A stretch of DNA of 64,000 nucleotides, taken from Euzebya rosea. Its GTDB lineage: Bacteria > Actinomycetota > Nitriliruptoria > Euzebyales > Euzebyaceae. Positions 28,721 to 38,021 of this stretch are shown piece after piece. Each line of letters begins with the position of its first letter. Position 1 is the first letter of the stretch. The notes under the pieces are model-generated. The model was not told where the DNA came from. It saw nothing but the letters and a program-made list of their open reading frames with translations, and made no database searches. The position numbers were made by a program, and so were the translations under genes. The stretch covers positions 30,788-94,787 of the forward strand of contig NZ_PGDQ01000019.1 of assembly GCF_003073135.1 (NCBI RefSeq), given 5' to 3'.

Positions 28721-31063
28721 TCAGTGGCCGGAGTCCTGATCATGAACCGGGGCCGGCTGCCGCGGCGCGGCCGCACGGGCAGCGTCGAGGGACCTGACCA
28801 TCGCCTCGTTGACGGGCTGGGTGGCCTGTCCCCGTCGGCGCACCACGCCGGCTTCCTCGCCGTCGGCCGGGGCCTGCTCGCCCGGCGACAGCTGGGCCCG
28901 GGCTGCGTCGGCGGCCTCGGCGGCCCGCGCCTCGTCCTCGGTCTCCAGCCGAGCCTGCTTGACGGCTTCGACGGTCTTCTTGGGGTCCTTCGGGTACTGG
29001 ATACGAGGGTGGTAGACGCCTTCCAGCGCCTCGATCAACGACTGCTCGACCGCGCGGAGGTCCGCGAAGGTCAGCGGCGAGTCGTCGAGCTGGCCGTCGG
29101 CGACGCGGTCGCTGATCAGGCCGGTCACGATCTGGCTGATCTGGTCCCGCGACATCGTCGCGCTGTTCTGCGACGCCGCACGCACGGCCCCCTCGCAGCA
29201 GTCCGACAGCATCAGCACGGCCTGCTCGCGCGAGTGGGGCTTTCGGCCCTTGTAGCGGAAGAACGCCTCGTCCGGCTCGGGACCGTCGCTGTCCTCCGCC
29301 CGCTGCAGGGCCTGCCGGTAGAAGTAGGCGACGACGGTGGTGCCGTGGTGGGTGCGGATGCCGTCGACGATCTCGGGCGGCAGCTTGTGCACCGCGGCCA
29401 TCTCGATGCCGTCGGTGACGTGTCGCTGGATGATGAGCGCGCTCTGCCGGGGGTCGTCGAGCTGGTCGTGGGGGTTGGCGATCGCGACCTGGTTCTCCAC
29501 GAAGAAGTAGGGCTTCGCGACCTTGCCGATGTCGTGGTAGAGCGCCATGACCTCCGCCAGGAGCGGGTCGGCACCGATCCTGCGGCAGGCACGGCTGGCG
29601 AGGTTGGCCACCATCACCGAGTGGTTGTAGGTGCCGATCGCCTTGTCCTCCAGCTCGCGGAGGAGGGGATGGTTGCGGTCGGCGAAGTCCAGCAGGCTGT
29701 TGGCGGTGATGATGCCGAACAGGCTCTCCAGGAACGGCAGCAGCCCGTTGACCATCAGCGCGGTCAGCACGCCGTTGAGCGCGCCGGCCACCAGCGCACC
29801 GGTGATGCCCTCCGTGCCGCTGTAGACGACGGTGAACGCGCCGGCCAGGACGATGTAGGCCAGCGTGGACTGCCACGCCGCCTGGCGGAGCTGCCCGCGG
29901 GCGGTCAGGCGACCGATGATCGGGATGGACAGCAGCCCGGAAACGGCCGCGAACGGCACGATGCCGAGCTGCCCGGGCACCTGGTAGGAGATCAGCGCCA
30001 CCATCGGGATGACCAGCAGCACACCGATCCGGGCGTCGAACAGGATCGTGGCCAGCATCGCCATCGCGCCGACCGGGATCAGGAAGTGGCGTTCGTTGCC
30101 GCCGACGGCGACGGTGTTGATGGCGACGAGGATGGCGGTGAACATCACCAGCAGCACCGCCATCAGCATCAGCTGCTTGGGGGTGCTCCAGATGGTCGGC
30201 CGGTAGGTCCGGACGTAGACCGCCACGACCGTGGTCAGGATCACGCTCAGCAGCAGCGCCTGTGCGAACTCCTGGGTGGGGTCGGTGCCGTCCTGGCCGG
30301 TGTCGCGCAGCGCCTGCACCTGCAGGTCGGTGACGGTGTCGCCCACCCGGACGATCGGGGTGCCGCGCTGGATGACCAGCGCCACCTCCTCCACCTGGGC
30401 CGACGCGGCGGCGCGGGCTTCGCTGGTGGCGTCGACGTCGATGGTGAAGGTCGGTCGCAGGGCATCCCGGATGATCGGGTCGAGGACCTGGGAGGCGACC
30501 GGCTGGCTGACGGTGGACAGGGCGAGGGCACGCTGCAGGTCGTTGTCGGCCCAGCGCTGCACGTCGTCGGCGTCCTCCAGCTCCGTCGCGGCGGCGCTTC
30601 GGGCGATGTCGATCGCCTCGGCGCGGGCCACCGACAGCTGGCTGCTCGTCAGCCCGACCAGCAGGTCGATGCCCTCGGTGGACAGCATGGTCAGCCGCTC
30701 CTCCAGCGCCGCGATCTGGTCGCTGCGGCTGGGGATGGTGCCGTCGGGGCCCGGGGAGGCGGTGGTTGCGGCCACGTCGAAGGCGTCGATGACCCTATCG
30801 ATCAGCGCCGTCTGCGCCTCGAGGTCCGGGGTGACGACGGGGTCGACCTCCTCAGCGGCCTGGCGGCGCTGGAGCTCGGTCTCCTCGTCGTCGACCACCC
30901 GGACCTGCTCGGCGGCGATGACGGTCCGCGGGGACGGCTCCCCGGCGACGATCGGGGCCTCGGTGAAGAACGCGGCAAGGCCGAGCACCGTGGGGATGCC
31001 CAGCATCATCACGACCAGGGCGGCGATCCGCCCGGGCCACTGTGCGCGTGTGTTGCGATCCAT
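28721..31063 (-). CDS. 7TM-HD family cyclic-di-AMP phosphodiesterase (PgpH-like)
   Basis: A 780-residue membrane phosphohydrolase. A first membrane helix (residues about 9-32) precedes an extracellular 7TMR-HDED-type region (about 33-270), followed by a bundle of seven hydrophobic helices (about 275-470, for example ALLLSVILTTVVAVYV and LMLMAVLLVMFTAILVAI). The cytoplasmic HD domain follows: TYNHSVMVANLASRACR, then ALYHDIGKVAKPYFFVENQ, and TDGIEMAAVHKLPPEIVDGIRTHHGTT. Listeria PgpH of the same layout hydrolyses c-di-AMP, so it probably tunes that second messenger. The charged Ala/Glu-rich tail (about 690-780) is extra. ATG start with TGGAG upstream. Confidence 0.9.
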   Translation of the reverse strand: MDRNTRAQWPGRIAALVVMMLGIPTVLGLAAFFTEAPIVAGEPSPRTVIAAEQVRVVDDEETELQRRQAAEEVDPVVTPDLEAQTALIDRVIDAFDVAATTASPGPDGTIPSRSDQIAALEERLTMLSTEGIDLLVGLTSSQLSVARAEAIDIARSAAATELEDADDVQRWADNDLQRALALSTVSQPVASQVLDPIIRDALRPTFTIDVDATSEARAAASAQVEEVALVIQRGTPIVRVGDTVTDLQVQALRDTGQDGTDPTQEFAQALLLSVILTTVVAVYVRTYRPTIWSTPKQLMLMAVLLVMFTAILVAINTVAVGGNERHFLIPVGAMAMLATILFDARIGVLLVIPMVALISYQVPGQLGIVPFAAVSGLLSIPIIGRLTARGQLRQAAWQSTLAYIVLAGAFTVVYSGTEGITGALVAGALNGVLTALMVNGLLPFLESLFGIITANSLLDFADRNHPLLRELEDKAIGTYNHSVMVANLASRACRRIGADPLLAEVMALYHDIGKVAKPYFFVENQVAIANPHDQLDDPRQSALIIQRHVTDGIEMAAVHKLPPEIVDGIRTHHGTTVVAYFYRQALQRAEDSDGPEPDEAFFRYKGRKPHSREQAVLMLSDCCEGAVRAASQNSATMSRDQISQIVTGLISDRVADGQLDDSPLTFADLRAVEQSLIEALEGVYHPRIQYPKDPKKTVEAVKQARLETEDEARAAEAADAARAQLSPGEQAPADGEEAGVVRRRGQATQPVNEAMVRSLDAARAAAPRQPAPVHDQDSGH

Positions 31064-31098
31064 GTCTGCCAGAAGCTCCAGTCTCCCATGCTACGGCG

Positions 31099-31132
31099 GA
31101 CGGCGTCCCGCGGATATCCGCTGGACGCCGTC
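31099..31132. terminator. Hairpin after the small membrane-protein gene
   Basis: GACGGCGTC (31099-31107) pairs with GACGCCGTC (31124-31132), and the interval holds a perfect 12-bp palindrome GCGGATATCCGC (31110-31121). Together they make a long hairpin between the stop of the small membrane-protein gene and the start of the PgpH-like gene, both on the minus strand. No T-run follows, so it could also act as a processing site or operator. Confidence 0.5.
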
Positions 31133-31150
31133 GAGCACGGTCGGCTGGGG

Positions 31151-31558
31151 TCAGAGGACTCCGCGGGCGACGAGGATCGCCGACAGCCCGCGGGCGGTCA
31201 GCCCGAAGTTCACGAGCCCCACCACGGAGAAGACCAGCAGCGGGTGGTACCGGCCCTCACGGGCGAACTTGTGGCCGTAGAACAGCACCACCAGCGGGAA
31301 CACGAAGCCGTACAGGAAGTGGAACGCCGTCGTGAACGTGTCGCCCGGCATGGGCACGCGGCCCATCAGCAGCAGGACCACCCCGAACAGCAGCTGGACG
31401 GCCAGGAGGATCTGGGCGACCGACACGATGCGCCAGAACCAGGGCACGTCGTCGTCCCCCTTCACCACGCGAAGGACGAGGGCAAGGACCATGACGATCA
31501 GCCACGAGCCGACGATCGAACCGCCGACCACGTAACCGTGGATCTGAGAGATGCTCAC
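31151..31558 (-). CDS. Small four-helix membrane protein, function unknown
   Basis: A 135-residue hydrophobic protein with about four transmembrane helices: residues 9-30 ([23 protein letters not shown]), 42-66 ([23 protein letters not shown]), 75-95 ([20 protein letters not shown]) and 106-130 ([23 protein letters not shown]). I do not recognise a family. The GTG start at 31558 is supported by a TACCCT box 7 nt upstream, giving a leaderless transcript. It is divergent from the ABC-F gene. Confidence 0.75.
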   Translation of the reverse strand: MSISQIHGYVVGGSIVGSWLIVMVLALVLRVVKGDDDVPWFWRIVSVAQILLAVQLLFGVVLLLMGRVPMPGDTFTTAFHFLYGFVFPLVVLFYGHKFAREGRYHPLLVFSVVGLVNFGLTARGLSAILVARGVL

Positions 31559-31565
31559 GCGGGGG

Positions 31566-31624
31566 AGGGTACCGGGCGGATGGACGGTCGCCGGTCTGCC
31601 ACCCGTGTACCGGCGACGTACCCT
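31566..31624. promoter_or_regulatory. Paired divergent -10 boxes forming an inverted repeat
   Basis: The minus strand carries TACCCT at 31571-31566, 7 nt before the GTG of the membrane-protein gene. The plus strand carries TACCCT at 31619-31624, 8 nt before the GTG of the ABC-F gene. These two boxes are the outer arms (AGGGTAC / GTACCCT) of a symmetric region whose inner arms are GTCGCCGG (31587-31594) and CCGGCGAC (31610-31617). The inner palindrome may be an operator serving both genes. Confidence 0.5.
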
Positions 31625-31632
31625 GCTCGCTT

Positions 31633-33633
31633 GTGATCACCGTCGGGTCCGTGACCAAGTCCTTCGGGGGGCGAACCCTGTTCGCCGACGTCAGCATGCG
31701 CATCGACGCTGGCACCCGAACCGCGATCGTGGGCCCCAACGGTGCCGGCAAGACCACCCTGATGAAGATCATCACCGGTGTCGAACCCGCCGACAGCGGC
31801 GAGGTCGCCGTCCAGCGCGGGGTGGAGGTCGGCGTCCTCGAGCAGGACGTCGCCGACTGGGCCAATGCCCAGGCCGAGGCAGAGGGCAAGAACCCCACGC
31901 CGATCGACCTCGTCGTGTCCGGCGTGCCCGTCAAGGAGCTCGAGGGACGCCTGACCGAGCTCGGCATGGCCATGGCCGAGGACCCCGAGGACGAGGCGAT
32001 CCTCGAGGAGTTCGGCCGCGTCCAGACGCGCTTCGAGCACCTCGGCGGCTACGACCTCGACGCCCGCGCCCGCCGGATCATGGCCGGCCTCGGGTTCGAC
32101 GAGCGAACCATGGACGAGCCGCTCCGCACCCTGTCCGGTGGCTGGATGATGCGGGTGGCGCTGGCCCGGCTGCTGCTGCGCAACCCCGACGTGCTGATGC
32201 TGGACGAGCCGACCAACCACCTGGACCTGGAGTCCGTCGGCTGGCTGCAGCAGTTCCTCGCCGCCTACGACGGCGCCATCGTGCTGATCAGCCACGACCG
32301 CGACTTCATCAACGCCATCGCCAACCAGGTCGTCGAGGTCGCCGACGGGCGGGTCACCAGCTACGCCGGCGACTACGAGTACTTCATCACCTCCCGAGCC
32401 GAACGCCAGGAGCAGCTGCTCGCGCAGGCCAAGAACCAGGCCAAGAAGGTCGCGGAGGTCGAGGCCTTCGTCGAGCGGTTCCGCTACAAGGCCAGCAAGG
32501 CCAAGCAGGTCCAGTCGCGCGTCAAGATGCTGGAGAAGATGGAGACCGTCGAGGTCGACGACCGCAAGGCCCGGGCGATGAAGCTGACCTTCGGCGAGGC
32601 CCCCCGCGCCGGCCGGACGGTCGTCGAGCTGCGCAACGCCCGCAAGGCCTACGGCGACAACGTCGTCTACACCGGCCTCGACCTGGCGCTGGAACGCGGC
32701 ATGAAGGTCGCGCTCGTGGGCCCCAACGGCGCCGGCAAGTCGACCCTCCTCAAGATGCTCGTCGGCGCGCTGGAGCCCGACGAGGGCGAGCGGGTGCTCG
32801 GCCACAACGTGCAGGTCGCCTACTACGCCCAGCACCAGGTCGACGCGCTGCACATGGAGAAGACCGCCCTGCAGGAGGTCGCCGCCGCCGTCGACACCTC
32901 CAGGGTCAACCCCCGGTCGGTCCTCGGATCGTTCCTGTTCTCCGGTGAGGACGTCGACAAGAAGGTCGCCGTGCTGTCCGGTGGCGAGCGTGCCCGCATC
33001 GCGCTGGCCCGCCTGATCGCCCAGCCGGCCAACCTGCTGTGCATGGACGAGCCGACCAACCACCTCGACATCGCCAGCCGCGACGTCATCGAGGACGCGC
33101 TCATCGCCTACCCGGGCACCGTGGTGCTGATCACCCACGACCGCCACCTGATCCGCTCGGTCGCCGACGTCGTCATCGCCGTCGGCGACGGGACCGCCCG
33201 CATGCACCTCGGCGACTACGCCAGCTACGCGGAGAAGATGGGCCTGGACTACCTGGGCCGGCCGCTGGGTGCCGACGACGGCCCGCGGATGCGCGGTGGG
33301 GCCGGGGGCCAGTCCGACAACGGCAGGGGCGACAGCAAGGCCGACAAGAAGGCCGACAAGCGGGCCGAGGCAGAGCGGCGCAACCGCCTGCACAACCGCA
33401 CCAAGGACCTGCGGCAGAAGCTGTCGAAGGCCGAGAAGGCGCTGATGAAGGCCGAGGACGAGGTCGCCGCGATCCAGCGCGAGATGGCCGAGCCGGGTGC
33501 CTTCGACGACCCGGGGGCCGCCAAGGAGCTGACCAAGCGACACGACGTCGCCAAGTCGCGGGCGGCGGACCTGAGCCGCGAGTGGGAGCAGCTCGTGGAG
33601 GACCTGGAGCAGGCCGAGGCCGCCGCGGGCTAG
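31633..33633 (+). CDS. ABC-F family ATPase
   Basis: A 666-residue soluble protein with two ABC ATPase domains. The first has Walker [13 protein letters not shown], signature [17 protein letters not shown] and DEPTNHLD; the second has Walker [13 protein letters not shown], signature [14 protein letters not shown] and DEPTNHLD. A linker of charged helices lies between (about residues 250-320), and a Lys/Glu-rich coiled coil ends the protein (about 560-660). No membrane domain is present. ABC-F proteins act on ribosomes (translation rescue such as EttA, or antibiotic resistance); the exact subfamily cannot be set here. GTG start, leaderless by the upstream TACCCT. Confidence 0.93.
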   Translation: MITVGSVTKSFGGRTLFADVSMRIDAGTRTAIVGPNGAGKTTLMKIITGVEPADSGEVAVQRGVEVGVLEQDVADWANAQAEAEGKNPTPIDLVVSGVPVKELEGRLTELGMAMAEDPEDEAILEEFGRVQTRFEHLGGYDLDARARRIMAGLGFDERTMDEPLRTLSGGWMMRVALARLLLRNPDVLMLDEPTNHLDLESVGWLQQFLAAYDGAIVLISHDRDFINAIANQVVEVADGRVTSYAGDYEYFITSRAERQEQLLAQAKNQAKKVAEVEAFVERFRYKASKAKQVQSRVKMLEKMETVEVDDRKARAMKLTFGEAPRAGRTVVELRNARKAYGDNVVYTGLDLALERGMKVALVGPNGAGKSTLLKMLVGALEPDEGERVLGHNVQVAYYAQHQVDALHMEKTALQEVAAAVDTSRVNPRSVLGSFLFSGEDVDKKVAVLSGGERARIALARLIAQPANLLCMDEPTNHLDIASRDVIEDALIAYPGTVVLITHDRHLIRSVADVVIAVGDGTARMHLGDYASYAEKMGLDYLGRPLGADDGPRMRGGAGGQSDNGRGDSKADKKADKRAEAERRNRLHNRTKDLRQKLSKAEKALMKAEDEVAAIQREMAEPGAFDDPGAAKELTKRHDVAKSRAADLSREWEQLVEDLEQAEAAAG

Positions 33634-33699
33634 CGTCCGGACGGTCGGTGCCGTGCCCCGCGCGGCGGATCCCGACCGGCCGGGCATGCTGGGTGGGCG

Positions 33700-35607
33700 A
33701 TGTCGATGATCTCCCCGTGGGGTGGCGGCGGCCGGCCGATGATGCCGGGCACCGGCCGAGTGCGACGTGGGCTGGACGGCCCCCGTGAGGTCGGGCTGCG
33801 CTCGGGACTGATCGGCCGGGTGTGGCGGACCTTCGCCAGGCCGTACCGGTCACGCCTGCTGCTGCTCATCGGGCTGATCTCCCTCGGCAGCATCCTGACG
33901 GTCGTCCCGCCACGGATCATCGGCCTGATCGTCGACACCCTGTCGGACCCGCCGGAGGGGGCGGTCGACCGCATCACGTGGCTCGCACTCGGGCTCGTCG
34001 GCGTCGCCGTCGTCAGCAGCCTGCTCAGCGTCGCCCAGCGGTACTTCTCCGCCTGGATCGGTGAGCAGCTGATCCACGACCTGCGCCGCTCGTTGTTCGA
34101 CCACGTCCAGCGGATGCCGCTTGCGTTCTTCACCCGCACCCAGACCGGCGCGCTGATCAGCCGGCTGAACAACGACGTCGTGGGCGCCCAGTCGGCGCTG
34201 ACGGGCACCTTCGGGACGCTGGCCGCCAACCTCGTGCAGGTCCTCGCCACCGTCGGGCTGATGCTGTCGCTGTCGTGGCAGCTGACCCTGATCACCCTCG
34301 CGGTGCTGCCGTTCTTCGTGCTGGCCGCCAAGGGGGTCGGCAAGCGGCTGCAGGGCCTGACGCGCGAGTCGATGAACCTCAACGCCGACATGAACTCGTT
34401 CATGACCGAGCGGTTCAACGTCGCCGGCGCCATGATCGTCAAGCTCTTCGGGCGGCCCGACGAGGAGACCGACACGTTCGGCACCTCGGCCCGGCGGGTC
34501 GCCGACATCGGCGTGCAGACCGCCGTGATCGGCCGGCTGTTCTTCGTCGTGCTGGGGCTGATGGGCGCCCTCGGGACCGCAGCGGTGTACCTGATCGGTG
34601 GCCGCATGGCCCTGTCGGGGTCGTTCAACCCCGGCGACGTCGTGGCGTTCGGCCTGCTGGTCCAGCAGGCCTACCAGCCGCTGGCGGCCCTCTCCAACGC
34701 ACCGGTGGAGGTGCTCACCGCGCTGGTCAGCTTCGACCGGGTGTTCGAGATCCTCGACATCGCCCACCCCATCGCCGACGCCGAGGACGCCGTGGTGCTC
34801 GACGAGCAGGCCGGTCGGGTGGAGTTCGACGACGTCACCTTCGCCTACCCCACCGCCAACGAGTCCTCGGTGTCCTCCCTCGACTCGTGGATCGACGTGA
34901 TGGACGCGCGGCCCGGCGAGACGGTCCTGCAGGGTGTGTCGTTCGTCGCCGAGCCCGGCCAGACCGTCGCGCTGGTCGGTCCGAGCGGGGCCGGCAAGTC
35001 CACGATCCTGTCGTTGGTCTCACGGCTGTACGACGTGGGGGAGGGGGCGGTCCGCATCGACGGCCACGACGTCCGCACCGTCACCCTCGACAGCCTGGCG
35101 GCCACCATCGGCGTCGTCAGCCAGGACCCGCACCTGTTCCACGACACGGTGCTGGCCAACCTGCGGTTCGCCAGGCCGGACGCGACGCAGGACCAGGTCG
35201 TCGCCGCCTGTCGTGCGGCCCGCATCCACGACGTCATCGACGCGCTGCCCGACGGCTACCAGACCGTCGTGGGCGACCGCGGCTACCGGCTTTCGGGCGG
35301 GGAGAAGCAGCGGCTGGCGATCGCCCGGGTGCTGCTGAAGGACCCCTCGATCATCGTGCTCGACGAGGCGACGAGCCACCTGGACTCCGACAACGAGGAG
35401 AAGATCCAGATCGCCCTGTCGGCGGCGCTGCGCGAGCGCACCAGCCTGGTCATCGCCCACCGCCTGTCCACCATCGTCGACGCCGACCAGATCCTCGTCA
35501 TCGAGGGCGGTCGCGTCGTGCAGCGTGGCACCCACGACGAGCTCGTCGGTGCCGAGGGCCTCTACGCCGAGCTGTACCGCACCCAGTTCGCCCGCGCCGG
35601 CAGCTGA
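33700..35607 (+). CDS. ABC exporter, fused membrane and ATPase domains
   Basis: A 635-residue half-transporter. Six membrane helices lie in residues about 45-330 (LLLLIGLISLGSILTVV, ITWLALGLVGVAVVSSLL, LVQVLATVGLMLSLSWQLTLITLAVLPFFVL). The ATPase domain follows, with Walker A GPSGAGKSTIL, Q-loop VVSQDPHLFHDTV, signature LSGGEKQRLAIARVLL, Walker B IIVLDEATSHLD and H-loop AHRLSTI. An insertion of about 25 residues (SSVSSLDSWIDVMDARPGET) lies between the YPT start of the ATPase domain and the LQGVSF strand, not seen in standard members. It would work as a homodimer or with a partner not encoded here. Substrate unknown. Confidence 0.92.
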   Translation: MSMISPWGGGGRPMMPGTGRVRRGLDGPREVGLRSGLIGRVWRTFARPYRSRLLLLIGLISLGSILTVVPPRIIGLIVDTLSDPPEGAVDRITWLALGLVGVAVVSSLLSVAQRYFSAWIGEQLIHDLRRSLFDHVQRMPLAFFTRTQTGALISRLNNDVVGAQSALTGTFGTLAANLVQVLATVGLMLSLSWQLTLITLAVLPFFVLAAKGVGKRLQGLTRESMNLNADMNSFMTERFNVAGAMIVKLFGRPDEETDTFGTSARRVADIGVQTAVIGRLFFVVLGLMGALGTAAVYLIGGRMALSGSFNPGDVVAFGLLVQQAYQPLAALSNAPVEVLTALVSFDRVFEILDIAHPIADAEDAVVLDEQAGRVEFDDVTFAYPTANESSVSSLDSWIDVMDARPGETVLQGVSFVAEPGQTVALVGPSGAGKSTILSLVSRLYDVGEGAVRIDGHDVRTVTLDSLAATIGVVSQDPHLFHDTVLANLRFARPDATQDQVVAACRAARIHDVIDALPDGYQTVVGDRGYRLSGGEKQRLAIARVLLKDPSIIVLDEATSHLDSDNEEKIQIALSAALRERTSLVIAHRLSTIVDADQILVIEGGRVVQRGTHDELVGAEGLYAELYRTQFARAGS

Positions 35608-35686
35608 ACCCCACCTCGCTGGGCTGCGCCGTCCCGGCGGGCCCGGCCACGCCGGCCGCCGCCCGGCGCCCCGGCCTCCCCGATCC

Positions 35687-35827
35687 GATGGAATCGCCTC
35701 CGATGGTGATGGAATCGCCTCGGGATGTGGGTGACGCTGCGTCGTCTTCGCAGGTCAGCGGCGTTCGAGCGGATGGAATCGACTCCGCGACGACGGCTCG
35801 ACGCCGGCATCGGAGGCGAATCCATCC
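35687..35827. repeat. Four copies of a GATGGAATCGCCTCCGATG motif
   Basis: Direct copies lie at 35687-35706, 35708-35721 and (with changes) 35772-35786; an inverted copy lies at 35808-35827. The first and last could pair over about 18 bp with one mismatch, making a long stem around the end of the ABC exporter and MFS genes. The last two copies are inside the MFS coding end and encode its odd tail (DGFASDA and RFHPLE). Confidence 0.7.
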
Positions 35828-37068
35828 GGGGAGAGGGTGGTGCGGCGGGCGCGCAGGCGTGCGCGGAGGAGGAGGGCCGTCCCGCTGGCGAGGAGGAGGC
35901 TGAGGCCGGCGGCCCACCACAGGGCGGGGTATCCGGCCGCATCCACGACGAGGCCGCCGAGCACCGGGCCGGCGCCGGCGCCGATGTAGACCCCGGTCTG
36001 GGTCACGCCGGTGGACGCGGCGGCCGCAGAGGGGTTGTTGCGGACCACCGAGAGGTTGAACAGCCCGGGCCACGCCCATCCGAACGCGAAGACCGGGACG
36101 ACGGCCCCCACGTAGGCGACCGGGGTGTCCAGCGCCAGCACGATCGTGGCCAGGCCACCGACGCCCAGCAGCAGGGCCACGCGTCGGATCGGCAGCAGGC
36201 GGGGGCCGTCAGCCCACCGGCCGTGCAGGATCCGCGAGGTGATCCCCACGGCGGACCCGCCGGTCAGCAGCAACCCTGCCGCGCCCGGCGACAGGCCGGA
36301 ACCCTCACCGGCCGAGACCAGGAACGACACGGTCGCCCCGGCAGCCGCAGCGCCGAGGAGGCCCACGACGGCGTAGCCGATCAGCAGGCGGCGGGGCAGG
36401 TCCGGCCGCGCCGGCGATCCCGATGACCCCGGCAGGCGGCCCGATCCCGTCGGCGACCCCGATGATCCCAGCAGCCGGACCGATCCCGGTCGCCGGCCCT
36501 CGTGCTGGCCCAGGGAGGGCACCGCGGCAAGCGCCGCGGCCGCCACCAGCGCGGCTGCCACGTAGGCCCAGCGCCAGCCGACCGTCAGCGCCAGCACGGG
36601 TACGGCCACCCCGCCGAGCAGGCTCGCGATCGGCATGCCCGCCTGCTTCAGCGCCATCGCCAGGCCCAGCCGTCCCGCGGGCACGTGGCGGACCAGCAGC
36701 AGGTTGGCCGCCGGCTGGGTCAGCGCGTTGCTGGTGCCGGCCACCAGCAGGGCCAGTCCCAGGTGCAGGGCGCTCCGGGCCTGCGACAGCGCCAGCCCGG
36801 TGACCAGGCTGGTGAGCAGGCCGATCCGCATGGCAGGCCCCGGCCCCAGCCGTTCGGCCAGCCGGCCGAGAAGCACCGACCCCAGGGCGGCGCTGGCGAA
36901 GAAGCCGCCGATGACCAGGCCCAGCTGCGAGGCACCCAGCGCAAGGTCGTCGGCCAGCTGCACGGCGATCGCGCCGGTCATGAAGGCCGGCAGGACGCTG
37001 GAGGTGGTGCCCACGACCCCGCCGAACAGGGCACGACGGGCGATCGAGGCGGACACGGCCACCATCAT
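35755..37068 (-). CDS. MFS transporter
   Basis: A 437-residue major facilitator with about 12 hydrophobic helices, two bundles of six separated by a loop at about residues 200-235 that is rich in Gly, Ser, Arg and Pro (RLLGSSGSPTGSGRLPGSSGSPARPD) and reads as a short repeat. Typical MFS segments are ASAALGSVLLGRLAERLGPGPAMRIG between helices 2 and 3 and GAGPVLGGLVVDAAG near helix 11. The C-terminal 30 residues are encoded partly by the intergenic repeat and look like a recent extension. The substrate is unknown. It converges with the ABC exporter gene. Confidence 0.85.
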   Translation of the reverse strand: MMVAVSASIARRALFGGVVGTTSSVLPAFMTGAIAVQLADDLALGASQLGLVIGGFFASAALGSVLLGRLAERLGPGPAMRIGLLTSLVTGLALSQARSALHLGLALLVAGTSNALTQPAANLLLVRHVPAGRLGLAMALKQAGMPIASLLGGVAVPVLALTVGWRWAYVAAALVAAAALAAVPSLGQHEGRRPGSVRLLGSSGSPTGSGRLPGSSGSPARPDLPRRLLIGYAVVGLLGAAAAGATVSFLVSAGEGSGLSPGAAGLLLTGGSAVGITSRILHGRWADGPRLLPIRRVALLLGVGGLATIVLALDTPVAYVGAVVPVFAFGWAWPGLFNLSVVRNNPSAAAASTGVTQTGVYIGAGAGPVLGGLVVDAAGYPALWWAAGLSLLLASGTALLLRARLRARRTTLSPDGFASDAGVEPSSRSRFHPLERR

Positions 37069-37104
37069 GCCTGCCGTGGTCGCCCGGGCTGCCGGCCCGA
37101 CGGG

Positions 37105-37983
37105 TCAGTCGATGTCGGGGATCACCACGTCGTCGAGGCCCTCCTCCTCCGGCGGCCACTGCATGTGGAGGCCCTCGAGGACGTCGACCAGGATGTTGGC
37201 GATGACGAGGTTGCGGTACCACTTGCGGTCCGCCGGGATGACGTACCAGGGTGCGTCCTCGGTGGAGGTCTCCGACAGGGCGTCCTCGAAGGCGGCGATG
37301 TAGTCCTTCCACCGCTTCCGCTCGGCCAGGTCGCCCGTGGCGAACTTCCAGTGCTTCTCGGGGTCGTCCAGCCGCTCCTGCAGCCGCTCGGCCTGCTCCT
37401 CGGGGGAGATGTGGAGGAAGATCTTCACGATCGTCGTGCCCTCGTCGACCAGCATGCGCTCGAAGTCGCGGATGTGGCCGTAGCGCTTGCGCCACCGCTC
37501 CTCGGGCACGAGGTCGTGGACCCGCACCACCAGGACGTCCTCGTAGTGAGAGCGGTTGAAGACCGTGATCTGCCCGTCGGCCGGGACCACGGCATGGGCC
37601 CGCCACAGGTAGTCGTGGGCCAGCTCCTCCTCCGTTGGCTTCTTGAACGACGCGACCTTGACGCCCTGCGGGTTCACGCCGTCGAAGACGTGGCGGATCG
37701 TGGAGTCCTTGCCGCCGGTGTCCATCGCCTGCAGGACGACCAGCACCCGGCGCCTGCCCTCGGCGTACAGCAGCTCCTGCAGGGCCTCCAGGCGGGCGTT
37801 GGCTGCCAACGCTGCGGCCTTGCCCTGCTCCTTGTCGCCGTCCCAGCCGACGGTGGCCCGGGTGTCGTGCTCGGACAGGTCCAGCTCGTCGCCGGGCTCC
37901 ACGCGGAAGGCCTTCACGACGTCGTCGAGGTCCAGCTCGGGCAGGTCCGGGGGCGCGGTGGTGTCGTCCATGGCGCGCATCAT
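37105..37983 (-). CDS. Polyphosphate kinase 2 family protein
   Basis: A 292-residue single-domain PPK2 with Walker A VLQAMDTGGKDSTI (residues about 85-98), NRSHYEDVLVVRVHDLVPE (Walker B region), DEGTTIVKIFLHISPEEQAERLQ and the lid-containing RKRWKDYIAAFEDALSETSTEDAPWYVIPADRKWYRNL. It transfers phosphate between polyphosphate and nucleotides. The PPK2 subclass (ADP, AMP or both) cannot be fixed by eye. It is a potential partner of the ppx product 30 kb away. Start ATG 37983; an internal ATG at 37971 is possible. Confidence 0.93.
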   Translation of the reverse strand: MMRAMDDTTAPPDLPELDLDDVVKAFRVEPGDELDLSEHDTRATVGWDGDKEQGKAAALAANARLEALQELLYAEGRRRVLVVLQAMDTGGKDSTIRHVFDGVNPQGVKVASFKKPTEEELAHDYLWRAHAVVPADGQITVFNRSHYEDVLVVRVHDLVPEERWRKRYGHIRDFERMLVDEGTTIVKIFLHISPEEQAERLQERLDDPEKHWKFATGDLAERKRWKDYIAAFEDALSETSTEDAPWYVIPADRKWYRNLVIANILVDVLEGLHMQWPPEEEGLDDVVIPDID

Positions 37984-38021
37984 GTCATCCCGTCGCCCGC
38001 CGGCGAGGAGTCACCGACGGG

